The notes beneath the pieces are model-generated. The model worked only from the letters and a program-made list of their open reading frames with translations, was not told the DNA's origin and did not search any database. From the NCBI GenBank assembly GCA_022376515.1, contig WTXI01000005.1:1426001-1490000 (forward strand): DNA of 64,000 nt, given 5' to 3'. The position numbers and the translations under genes were made by a program. Numbering within the stretch: the first letter of the stretch is position 1; each line of letters opens with the position of its first letter. Positions 33,043 through 44,001 of the stretch are shown piece by piece. The stretch comes from Lactifluus volemus. Its lineage: Eukaryota > Basidiomycota > Agaricomycetes > Russulales > Russulaceae.

Positions 33043-35178
33043 CTACGTGATCTCGTCCAGGGTCATCTCACCACTGACATCCGCCAGCGGCGGCAAATGC
33101 TTCGCAAAGTCTGCGTTCCCGACACTCCGCACTCTCGGCGCGGCGACCGGATCCACGTTTTCGCGATGCGGAACGAGGGGCGTACGCGCGACCCGAGTCA
33201 ACGTGGTCCGTGGCTTACCTTCGGCGGGCACGGAGAGGTACAAGCTCAACTCGCGCTGGAGACTTTCGACTTGCGCTCCAGCAGCATCGCGTTCGCGTGT
33301 TACGACGACAACATCTAGATCCAAACACGGGGGAGGGGGGACATGGTAAGTCGTCACCTTGGCGTGCCAAGGAAGCGCAAGACGTACCTGTTTCGTCTCT
33401 GCCAACTCGCGCCTGACACGGTCGAGGTATACGATGCGTTGCGCGGGGTTGTTGTGGGCCAATATTTCGGCGTTGAATTGGCTGAGTCTGTTGGCTTCAC
33501 TCTCAGCGAGCTGGTTTCGCGCTGCCAGAATCCCAACTTCGTCGACGAGTTTGTGGTATGCTTCTCGATATCGCTCAGCGTCTGTCAGGTCGACCGTCAA
33601 CCTAGATGCACCCCGTCGAACATCAGCACGGAGAAGAAGTAGCGAGGTTGTTAGAAACACTCAACTGGCTGATCTCAGCTCGAAGCTCTTCTTCTGCCAC
33701 TTTGTTCTGCTGAAGCTTGACGCGAGCCTGCCGACGTCTCCTTCTCCTTCTGAAGCGCTTGTTTGTGTGCCGTCGTCTGCTCCTTGTTTTGTGTTCTGAG
33801 CTCCTTGACTTCTTGTATGAGCGCCGCCTCGCTCGCTCTCACTGCGCTCAGTGAGCTTGAGGCTTCCTCGAGTTGCTTCCTCGTCGACTCCAACTCAGCC
33901 CGCGCAGAGTGTAGATCCGCAGTCGTCGCCTCCTGGACAGCTTTGGCGGTTTGCAACTCGATCGCCTGCGTTTTGGATACAGCTAGCTCCGCATCCAAAT
34001 GAGCGCGTATAATGGCAAACGACGATGCGAGTTCATCGTTGAGAGCAGCGTAGGACTGAACAGAAAGACGATCGCCGGAGTAAAGCGCGACTTGTATCTC
34101 CAGCTCGGAGAGTAAGAGTTCTTTCTGGGCCGCGTAGACTGTATCCACGAGCAGAGAGTGGGCAGAGTCGTCGCCGCCACTGCCGAAGGAACGGATGTCC
34201 TTCCTCAGATCTTCCACGGTGGCCAAGAGCGCATCCTTCTCTTCTTTGGTGGCGCAAAGTTCAGCCTCCAAGAGACCGTTCACATCCCGAGTCTGGCGCA
34301 TGAGACTGGCCATTCCGCCACTTGAGCCTCGGTATTGGCAAGTTTGCGTTCGAGACGGAAGGAGTGAAATTGTAACGAGTTGCGTTCACGCCATAATTCG
34401 TCGTATGCATTCTTGGACACCGTCTCCGAAACCAACTTGCCGTAGTGCGTCGCCGTCTGGCCAAGCATATCGCGCATGGCTTTCAGCTGCACCACGAGCT
34501 CTTCTCTCTGCGCTCCAGAGTGTCTCCGATCGGCATCCAGTTCATCTCTGGCTTGCGCGATCTCCATTTGGGCCTGCTCGAGCTCGGTTCGAGCCGCCGC
34601 GCTCTCGCTCGATCGCCTCGCTTCTTCCTCCGCCTTGGCTGTGATCGTGTCGCGCAGCTGGGTCTCGACGTCCTCCCTCCGCCTCTTCTCCGCATCTATA
34701 GCAGTTTCGAGTTCCACAATACGCCGTTCGCGTTCTTGGAGCTCATCTCGACGAGCGACATTTGCGGAGTTTACGATTTGCTTCGTGCGCATGGCCTCCT
34801 CATATTTCTTTTGTGCCCCGACGCGCTCGGCTTCCGCAACGCGTAGCTTCGCTCGCAGATCCTTGATTTCAGTCTGGTCTGCGAGCGCAGTTTTCTTCAA
34901 ATCCTGTATTCTTGTATCTTGTGCATCAACTTGCTTCTTCAACTTGTCAATTCGTAACAGCTGGTCCGCATTATGTTTTCGTACGGTTGAGAGCTCCTTA
35001 GTGAGCGCATCAAGGTTATCCTGGTTCTACAGTATTCAAGAGTCAGGTGACCACAAAATCATGAAAGAAATTGAGGTCACACTTGTTTCTTTCCATCAGC
35101 ATGAACCTTCTCCAAGCTTTCCAGCTTCCGTTGAAGTATTGCATATTTGTCCCTTTGCGCTTGTGCAGTCCCTTGCAT
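33043..35178 (-). CDS. Long coiled-coil protein, HMMR C-terminal-like
   Basis: The reading starts at MQGTAQAQRDKYAIL (35178), and nearly the whole protein (about 650 residues) is charged heptad sequence rich in Glu, Lys, Arg, Ala and Leu, with no membrane segment. Near the C-terminus, LSQFNAEILAHNNPAQRIVYLDRVRREL resembles the domain shared by hyaluronan-mediated motility receptor (RHAMM) and KIF15-type spindle proteins. A role at microtubules or the spindle is inferred. The frame breaks at about 34313 (VAE to MASLMRQ, one base short in an AA run), at about 33740 (to QARVKLQQNKVAEEEL), and the last splice join is out of phase. These are either sequence errors or true decay. The upstream neighbour ends only about 90 bp away, so a longer N-terminus is unlikely. 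Confidence 0.6.
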
Positions 35179-35270
35179 CTTTGTGTGAGTGATCAAGGTG
35201 GTAATGAATGTGCAACTACGGACAAAAGTAAATAGAGACAAACAGACGCGTCGCGTCTACCTGTCACGTG

Positions 35271-37134
35271 CTATCGTGAAGGCATGCTCGATTCTGAGTC
35301 TTTCTCTGGCCGTCGCCTCCCCCAGTTTTTGCCATTGCTAGCGTTTCCCCCGCTCGAGATGACCCTCCTCAATTCTGGTGAGACTGTATACCCAAACTCT
35401 TCCAGTTCTTGCAAAGCTACAGTATACCGTGCGTCCTTCTCCACTACACACCGTTGAATGATGGCCTCGTACACTGACCGTGGAGGGTACAAGTTCTCTG
35501 CCTTCATCTCTTCCAGGTAGAAGAACGCGTCGTCATATATCTCTCCTGTGAGACAGAGCACAATAAGTCGCTCATATGTCCTAGCGTCTGGCTTGATTTT
35601 CGCTTCCTTCATCTCGGCAATTAGCCGATCGCCCAATTCTCGATGCCGCGCAGCAATGCAACCCGAGAGAAGGAAGTGGTAGGTGTCGAGTGTCGGCTTG
35701 ATACCTAATTCCGCATACGTCTGATATATTCCGAAGGCACGTTGCAGATCTCCCAGAGAGACTGACGCCTGGATGACGACGTTGACGATTGTAATGTCGA
35801 TTGTCTGGCCCTCGGCACGAAGAGCTTCCAGGGCATCCCAAGCGGCATCTATCGCATCCGTGCTAACTCGAATGGCATCGAATATAGGGAGCGCAGTGTC
35901 TGCTGTTGGGTCGATGTTGTTCTGGCGCATCAGAGTCAGAGTTGAAAATGCTTCTTTGACACGGTTCGTGCGACAGAAGGCTTCAATGATGGGGGTAAAA
36001 TGATATTCCTGCAAGCCGGCGCCAATGAGCTTCAGGACGCGGAGCACGTCCATGGCAAGTTCGGGAAGTCCATGTCGGCCGGCAGTATGAAGCACCTCGA
36101 TAGCACAGCCCTCATCCGGTAGAATCTTGATATCATCCGTGACTTTGGGCCAGAGATGAAGAACACCTTCTTTCTGAGTAGGGTTCAGGCGCGGATTAAC
36201 ATATGCCCAGACAAACTGAAATGAAACCTACGTAAAGACACTCGGAAGCAGATAGCAGACAGGATACCCAGACGTCCATATCCAATCTACGCACGGAGGA
36301 TGCTTCGAAGTTTTCGGCCAGTTCCAGTGCGAGACGTGGCATTCTTCTCTGGGCAGCCAGGGTGATCACACCTTGTGCGGTTTGAAGTGTGGGGGTTAGG
36401 CCACGGTTTTCCATCTCGACCAGTAGCTTGAAGGCCATTTCCAAGTTTGAGTCACTCAGATACCGTTGTATAAGTAGCGCATATGTGCCCTCGGTGTGCT
36501 CGACTCCAGCTTCATGCATCATTTTGAGAACTGACCAAGTCGCTTCGCGAGGTGCATGACGAACCGACTGTCAGAGACATGATTTCAGCGTCGCTTGGAA
36601 AGGGTTAAAAATTGTCGGATGCACCTGTAAAAGAAACCTGTACGTTTCGACTTCGGGAGTTATTCCCGAAGCTTTCATATCGTCGACGAGAGCCCAAGCC
36701 TCGTCTGGCATACCCTGCATTCCAAAAAGTTCGATGGCGGAGTTGTATGTCAGAAGGTTTGGTTGAAGGCCAAGGTCCTTCATTTCCTTTAGGGTCGCGA
36801 GAAGCTTGAGGGACTGACCCAGATCCACAAACTGACCGAGCCTCAGGTTAAAAGCTGCAGTCCCCAACGATGGAGTAGGTAGTTGCTTAACGACCGTGGT
36901 TGGCTTCTAACGTTAACGCCAGAGGTCCGTTCAGCTGCAGGAGAACGTCCAGCTCGAAGTTTTGAACGATCCTGTGGAGGACGATGTCTCAGCATGCGTT
37001 GAGATAGAGGAACTGATTAAGTGGTTAAAAAGGTCAAATGAATTCATGAAAAAGTAAAAAAAAATACCGTTCGAGTACAACGCAGCCAGGACATGTTTTG
37101 TTTTAGCTACGCGCTTGCAAGACGCGAGCAGCAT
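35271..37134 (-). CDS. Mitochondrial pentatricopeptide-repeat (PPR) protein
   Basis: The start is taken at the ATG at 37134 (MLLASCKRVAKTKHVLAALYSN), basic and hydrophobic like a mitochondrial presequence. Exons then carry degenerate 35-residue helix pairs of the PPR type: LKEMKDLGLQPNLLTYNSAI, VDDMKASGITPEVETYRFLL, HEAGVEHTEGTYALLIQRYL, VEMENRGLTPTLQTAQGVI, AEMKEAKIKPDARTYERLI, EEMKAENLYPPRSVYEAII. At least eight repeats can be counted. A basic tail (NGKNWGRRRPEKD) ends at 35271. PPR proteins bind organellar RNA and act in its maturation or translation; the target is unknown. Borders of the first two exons are uncertain. It shares a 137-bp divergent promoter with RAD21. Confidence 0.8.
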
Positions 37135-37271
37135 GAGTACTGTATGACTGAGCGCTGAAGGACCGAGGGAGGGCAATAAGTCAGGTGATCGTGAGACCCA
37201 AGTTCCGTTCCGTCCCAACTCGGCCGTGGCGGTTTGTCACTCCTCTCACAACGCGTCTCCCCCTCCTTATC
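37135..37271. promoter_or_regulatory. Shared divergent promoter, PPR gene / RAD21
   Basis: 137 bp separate the chosen PPR start and the RAD21 ATG. The interval is short enough that the two genes probably share regulatory sequence; no box can be named. Confidence 0.4.
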
Positions 37272-39604
37272 ATGGTATGTCCTATTGACTTTACTCTCAT
37301 AAATCTCTCTCAATACACGGCCCCAGTTCTATTCAGAAGCTATTTTGTCTAGACGCGGCCCTTTGGCAAAAGTATGGCTCGCCGCTCACATGGAACGAAA
37401 GCTCTCCAAAGCCCAGACTCTCCAGACCGACATCGAGCAGTCAGTTGGTGCGTTCTACGCGTACCCTTGAACTTTCGCTATGGCTGATCGTGAAAACTAT
37501 GCCCAGATGCAATCATGGGTCAGGAGATTGAAGTCATGGCACTCCGGCTGAGTGGCCAGCTACTTCTCGGTGTCGTGCGCATCTACAGTCGGAAAGCCAA
37601 ATATCTGCTTGACGACTGCAATGAAGCACTTTTAAAGATCAAGATGGTGTGTCTACTACGTCAACGATCGAGATCACCCCTCACCAATCGTCTCGTAGGC
37701 ATTCCGGCCGGGTGTCGTAGACTTGACCGAGGATCAACTCGCCGTTAACCGCAATGCTATTACACTCCCCACGAGCAACCTTGATCTCGATATCCTGCTG
37801 CCGGATATTAACTGGTGCGTTGCTCGTTAGTCACCTGAATGACTACCTCATTACTCCCTAGGGACATTGATTTCGAGGATCGGGAAATTCAACCTCAGGG
37901 CATCATATGGCTCGTCAAGCTGATATTACGCTAGCAACTGCCGATGATGACCTTCAGTACGGTGTCGACGACGGCGGATACGGTTTTGATCTGGGCCCAT
38001 CTGACGGTATCGGCTCGCAAGACTACGAGGTCGACCTTGGATTGACTTTTGGTGATGAGCCCGCGACTCCCCACGAACGTAGTGAGGGTGATAATATGAG
38101 CGTCGAAGTGGGTCGTGATGCCCCACCACCGCGAGCCGCCCGCGAGTCACTTGATTCGCACATTCTTGGGAAAGGCTTAGATGAACTTGATCTACTCTCT
38201 CACCACAGTCGAGCTCCGTCTGAACATCCTTTCGGCAATGACATGGATTTTGGTTTTGGTCCAGAGGAGGGATTGAACATCGATCTCGACCTTGACTTCG
38301 GTGATCGTCCTATCAGCGAGGGAGGGAAGACCCCTGAACAAACTCGGTCACCCTCTAGGGCTTGTATGTGTCAGGTTGTTGCGTTCTGGAGTACTTTCTG
38401 ACATTTGTCCCAGCTTCGCCATTGAGTGAAGTACCCGTTACTCCACCTCCAGATGTCGAGATGGCAACTCCGGTTGTGGTCGTCGGAGAGCAATCAGAGC
38501 AACCTGTTGGGCCAGTAGAAGAAGAAAAACGCAAGCGAAAGAAGAAGCAGATTTTCGATGATCTCACCGAGCTAGAAGGCCGGGGCCGTGGTGGCCTAGG
38601 ACCCCTCAATGCCATGGATGTCTCTTCCATCCTCACAGATCATCAGTACCTCCCACGCTCCTCAGTCGTTATGCGCCTACTTGAGATTCGCGAGGACCCC
38701 ATTGCACACTTCCTACCCACGAAAGTGACACCAAATGGCACTTTCTTTTTTGCTGGACCTCCAGGCATTGCGCCCGAACTTCAGGAGATGTTCATGCGTC
38801 CGGTGGCGACTTACGTTCCGTCCAGCAAGCGTCGAGGTGCATCGCCAGAGAAGCCGCCTAGCAAACGCGCGCGGGTTGAACCAGAGGGTGAGGGTCCCAT
38901 CGGCGCGGAGGATGATGGCGATCCTGGACAAGCACGCCGCGCGAGCGTCGCACCAAGCCAGGGACTTGGTAGCGAGGTCCTCGGGCGCGGCAGCGTCGGA
39001 CCAGGATTTGAGTTCGACACTACCGGGCTCGGACTCGAGGACTTTCAGATGGACATCGGAGCGGAAGATCTACCACCCATGGAGCTTGTCCGCGAGAAGT
39101 CAGCTGCACCCTCGGAGCTTACTCGCATCTCCCGCGCGAGCACTGCTGCACTGGAAGAGGGCGAGGAAACCTACGCGGATCTTGAATGCCCGATAGCCGC
39201 ATTTGATATGAAGGGATCTAGCCAGGTGTCTGAGTCGGACAACGCAGCGGACGGGAAGGGCTACAGCAAGAACACAATTCGCGCCCTTGGCATCATCCGA
39301 AAGGAGTTGGAACCGGTGGAGGGCGAAGAGAAGGTTATGAGCTTCAACCACATGACGACAAAGGTACTTTTATCACATTCCTGCACGCGTGCCTGGGTAT
39401 ACTAAGAACAACCGACTACAGGCGACCCGCCGCGCTGCGGCAGCATTCTTTTTCGAGCTCCTTGTTCTTGGCACGCGCGACTGCGTTCAGGTATCTCAAT
39501 CGGCGCCTTTTGAGAACATTGAAGTACGCTCGACCACAAAACTATGGGAGCGTCATCGACACGGATCTACTGCACCATCTATATCTTCATCTATGGGTCT
39601 TTAA
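37272..39604 (+). CDS. RAD21: Cohesin kleisin subunit Rad21/Scc1
   Basis: The coding part of exon 1 is only the ATG (37272-37274); after a 52-bp intron comes [26 protein letters not shown], the canonical kleisin N-terminus. Next exons give [31 protein letters not shown] (Smc3-binding helical domain) and [17 protein letters not shown] long acidic linker contains a basic nuclear-localisation run ([10 protein letters not shown]) and ends with the C-terminal winged helix [20 protein letters not shown]...[11 protein letters not shown] that binds Smc1. The TAA is at 39602. At about 37903 the frame slips (EIQPQG to [11 protein letters not shown]): one G seems missing in CAGGGCATCAT. Because this subunit is essential and the rest is intact, I read that as a likely sequence error. 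The 3' end is duplicated at 21335-22029. Confidence 0.9.
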
Positions 39605-40015
39605 ACGTTATATAGTCGATACTACGTTTTCTTTTTGGATGTGACACTGCTTTTGACCTTTGCGACGAATTCTCTCAAACTAGCGATACCTCCTCCTTCC
39701 CCTTATTAGTTAGTTGTTTTGTTCTTACTACTTACGCTATTCTCTTGTATGTCTGTTTAGCCCTGAGATGTTATGTATCAATGGTGGTTTTGGCATGAGA
39801 AACCGCATTAGGACATTTGATCCCATAGCGGATTCGTGTTATCTTAAACGGGAATAGCACAATCCAAAAATACAGTATACCACCGGATCAGGCTAAGCTT
39901 GTGCCACATGTTGACAGCTTCCCATCAGTGAACCGCATTGTCGCTGTTGCTCACCAATCGCGGTAATTGGTAAGCTTTCATTAATGTGTACGCAAAAAAT
40001 GAAGCGCTATATGGC
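39605..40015. other. RAD21 3' flank / intergenic
   Basis: Bases up to about 39782 are the part of the RAD21 3' flank that is also present in the 21-kb fragment; the homology stops there. The remainder lies between RAD21 and the convergent GH16 gene and has no gene. Confidence 0.5.
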
Positions 40016-41417
40016 TCAAAAGAAAAACAAGAATGCCACCGTAATACATCTAAGGATGGGGCGAAATGGTTTGAAAACAAAATAAAAATAAAAATAGGGT
40101 TTGACATTAGAGGGCCATCGAAGCGTCATCGTCACCACTGTCAAGGTGTATACGCGCAAGCTATTAATTTCCCAATACGATTCGTTAAAAGCGGTCGGGT
40201 TATTATCGACAACTGGCGACGGCGATGAGTCCGGTATGATCCATCGATATAGATTCACGTACAGTAAGTGCAATTGCCAGAGCCACATCCGGATCCGGGC
40301 CATGCAGCTCCAGCCCAGTCACCCTATGCATGCGAACAAGTATGAGTAATGAATTAGGTGACAAAAGGGTTAAAGGGACATACGCAGAATGTCAGGTCAA
40401 ACACCATTTTGTGTGCGTTAAAGTGATCGGCGTAGTTGCAATACTCATGGTACATTGGGAAGTTCGCAGCAGGGGCACCCCAACTCAAATTCGGGAAGAT
40501 TGGTCCACGTCCAAACTCTGCGCCCTTGCATATCTCTGGCGGGATGAACGGGCTGTTTCGCGGCCAAAACCAAATCTGGACGCCAGAAAACTGCGTTTTT
40601 GACATGACGTAGAATCCTCCATTTATCTGGTTAAACGATTCGCCATAGGAACAAGGGGATTCATCGAACTTGACGCCACACCCTGCGTTAAAGTTGACCT
40701 GGGTGTTACAGTCGGTGCTGAGAGTAGCCCTGTCGGTTGTTTTTAGAATCCGTGGACCGACTCCCGATCACGAGGGAAGGACATACCCAGTCTGTGGTTC
40801 TCGAAAGGGATCCGGGGGCATCATGCAATTGGGGGTAGTATGTAGAGTAGCTTGATTTTCCTGGTTCAAGTTGACGCCTGGATGAAAGGTAACACGGATC
40901 GATGAATCGGAGTACAAAAGTGAGAGGCGGGGAAGCTTACCTTCGATGATGTCAATTTCCCCTCCTTGAGGCCATGGACCGTCTTTACTCAGAGTCCAAA
41001 ATGCAGGCCAGGTGGCGCAGCCAGCGGGCATGTGTGCAATATCAAGCACAAATAGGGCGTCGTCATACGAGGTAGTGGAAGAGATGCGGACGCTGTCACG
41101 CCCACGCGCGGAGGAATCGACGATGGACCAATTGTCCGCACGCATGAAGAACTTGGTGTCTTCCACTTGAAGCCGGATTTCAATGACCGAAATGGAAATT
41201 ACAGGAGAAGGCTAGAGGTACCATATGCAAGCCTTTTGGCCACGGCTTGGTCTTGGCTCACGTAGTTCACGCGACCGTGGGTCGGGTCGTCCTCCGTTTC
41301 CCAGTCCCAGCTGAAAAAGTCAGCGCCGACCCACGAGTCCTTGAGATAAAAATTTGCACTAGCGCATCGAATGAGAGAGAGAGAAAGAGCGGTGAGGAAC
41401 GTGTATCCAGTACGCAT
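40016..41417 (-). CDS. Secreted glycoside hydrolase family 16 (beta-glucanase-like)
   Basis: The ATG at 41417 starts a signal peptide (MRTGYTFLTALSLSLIRCASA). The mature part begins with a strand containing DSWVGADFFSWDWE. The next exon has ARGRDSVRISS and DALFVLDIAHMPAGCATWPAFWTL, leading to the catalytic GGEIDIIEG, which fits the GH16 E-x-D-x-x-E motif with nucleophile and acid/base glutamates. Later exons contain cysteine pairs (STDCNTQ, FNAGCG), GGFYVMSKTQFSGVQIWFW, GDWAGAAWPGSGCGSGNC and NNPTAFNESYWEINSLRVYT. Family members cut or remodel beta-1,3/1,4-glucans in the wall or in plant tissue. The frame runs 40 codons beyond the expected end, as a hydrophobic tail absent from the tandem copy, so the true stop is uncertain (about 40150 is likely). 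Confidence 0.85.
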
Positions 41418-42744
41418 AGTTGAGATAGGGTTGGCCGAGCGGGACCAAAGGAACGTATTTTGTGAGAGAGGCAATGATATAAAGGAGAGACACGAATAGA
41501 GTGAAGGACACAGTGCCAGCCGTATAACGAACTAGGCAGGGCGGGAATCTGGCTGGTTTGGCTTAGGATTGCCACGCAGACCACTAGGTTAAACAAAAAG
41601 TTCGATTCATTCCAGACGGAATGAAAACGCACGACGACTGGCATTCAACTCCGCCTTGACGGCTTCCAATGCTGATTTGGGCTTAGCGATATCGGTTCCC
41701 ATTGGTTTGGCTTTGTGGTCCTTGTCAGGGACGGTTACACTAGCTCCGAGTCTACTGTTCACGACGGGTCGATGCAGTCAACCGAAAGCTCATATGTAGA
41801 ATCCCTTTTTGGGGGTACCGCCAGAATTTGGTAATACGTGATAACGTCATCTTGATTCGCCGCGGCCCGCGTGTCGAGATGCTCCTGGTTGCTAGCTACC
41901 TAGTATATCGCTTCACAAAAAAAAAAGAGATACTACCCCAGATTTCAAGCCACAGGACAGATAGGTAGATCCTGAGCCTAGCTCACAACCGGCGTCGCCG
42001 AGTCACTTTACTGGTTCCATCTTACCCACTATCATCGCACGTGAAAGTGATTGAGACGATAAGGTCGACTGGTCCAGGTTCCAACTTTTTGCGCGCTGAT
42101 TGTACATTTCGGCGCTTTGAAAGATCGGCAGACCCCTGCTCCCGTGGGTAAGAAAGATGGTTGTCGATGTGGTGATCATACTAAGAAACCCTGGTACACT
42201 GGTACACTCGGGTCTTACGATCGTGGGCGATGTCGGAGGGAGGAGTCGACCTGGGCTATCTTCATTTTGTGCGTTGTCTTTCTTCGCCCGGGGGTGCTGA
42301 CGAAAGGAATTCGAAGCACTTCTCCCAGTGGGAAGACACAAACGCATGACCTTTCAAGGGACCTATCATGAAAGCGACGAAGGTGGTCGTAGAAATACGT
42401 TGCTCATAGCATATACCGTAGCCCTACCCAAGACAAGAATATTAAATGTAAGTGATCTTGGAAAGTAGACGCAATTTCAGCGAGAAAGAAGGTTGAAATT
42501 TGGCCAGTTGGGATATACTCGGCCTTGGATGAGCCAATGGCAACTAGACATAATGGACCGGAATTGCGTGGCTCGATTCAACTTTCTAATGCGTTTCATA
42601 CTGGAGTTGCGGTAATCTAGAGGTACACAGACCTATGGTTCGAAAATAGATAATTCAAATCAGACCATGGGCAAAATGGATTCAAAACAACGAAGCAGGA
42701 TGAAGCGATTGGATTTGGAATGATATCCGCCATCAAGATCGCTA
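41418..42744. other. Intergenic, 1.3 kb, between the GH16 gene and its decayed copy
   Basis: The stretch holds the promoter of the intact GH16 gene on its left end. No coding frame is credible beyond that. A run of ten A (about 41918) and general AT-rich composition are the only visible traits. Confidence 0.4.
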
Positions 42745-44001
42745 TTACAAAATTGGAGTGTAAACTCTCAAACCCTTGATACTCCAATACGCTTGTTTAA
42801 ATGACGTCGGGTTATTGGCGACGTCTGACGAAGTACAGTCAGTCGAGCATTATATGCTGATCGAACATATAACATTTGCTTACAGTCTTGGCATGTCCGT
42901 GGGCCACAGCCGACGTAGCCAGAGAGCATCTGCCCAGTCTCCCTACGCAAAGGAAGTACGTCAGTGACAACCGGTCACGCTCTAACTAAGTAGACGACAA
43001 GGAAGGAAAGAGGGTTCTTACGCAGAATGTTAGGTCAAATACTATGTTGTGCGCATCAAAGTATTGGTCGTAGCCACAAGAACCAGAGACCATTGGAAAG
43101 TTCGCAAGAGGCTCTCCCCAAGACGAGTCCGGGATAAGCATCTGTGAGACAGTGGGGCCGAGAAATCATTCCGCTCCCAGAACCAGACCTTGATGGCGGC
43201 TTCCGATCTGGACATGACATAAAATCCGCCTTTCTCCGCATTGAACGCTGCGCCGTAAGAGCCACTGGACGAGGACTCGACACGCACCCTGTGTTTCCAT
43301 TATCAACGGCGCTACAATCGTCCGAAAGGGTCGTCCTATTTTTATTTACCCATTATTAGCATCAAAGGTCCAAAGCGCGTATACGAAAGCGAGATCACCC
43401 GGACTGTGGCCGACTTGGGTATTGTGCAACCTGGGGAAGTATGCAGACTTATTAAATTGTGGGCAGCGTTGTTTACACCTGCATTATGCATGGTAAGGTG
43501 CGTTAGTTATTCATAGGGGGAGGGAAGGACCTTCGATTATGTCAATTTCTCCGCCTGCGGCCAATTACCGGCTCGTTCACAGTCCAAAAGGCAGGCCAGG
43601 TAGCACAGCCCGTGGCATATGCGAGATGTCAAGCACAATTATAGAATCTCTAAATACTCCCTCGAAGAGATGCGGACGCTTGGACGCCCACGTGCGGAAG
43701 AGGGAATGACGTTCGTACTGTCCGCATGCATGTAGAATTTTTTTCCTTTCACTAAACAAGGCTATTTGGATGGCAAGGTGAAACGCGAGTGCATACGCAC
43801 CATGTACAAGGTTTTGGCTGATAGCGTTTTCCCGGCTCTGGTAATCCACATAACCGTGGGATGGTCACCCGGTGAAAAGTACCAATCGTCACTGAGGAAG
43901 TCATCGCCCTGCCATTGTTTTTTGAGATTGTAGGCCATGCCGCCAACGCATTGAATGAGAGAGAGAGAATACGCAATGAGAATGGCGTATTCGGTTCGCA
44001 T
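42745..44001 (-). pseudogene. Decayed tandem copy of the GH16 gene
   Basis: The same exon order as the intact gene can be followed: signal peptide MRTEYAILIAYSLSLIQC (ATG 44001), FYMHADSTNV, ARGRPSVRISS, DISHMP, CATWPAFWT, GGEIDIIEG, GGFYVMSRSEAAIKVWFW, NFPMVSGSCGYDQYFDAHNIVFDLTFC, GDWADALW and a last exon ending NNPTSFKQAYWSIKGLRVYTPIL at 42745. Consecutive pieces lie in different frames at five or more places, mostly consistent with single missing bases, so no full protein can be made as the sequence stands. The signal peptide and the catalytic motif are still recognisable, so decay is recent or partly due to sequence errors. Confidence 0.8.
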
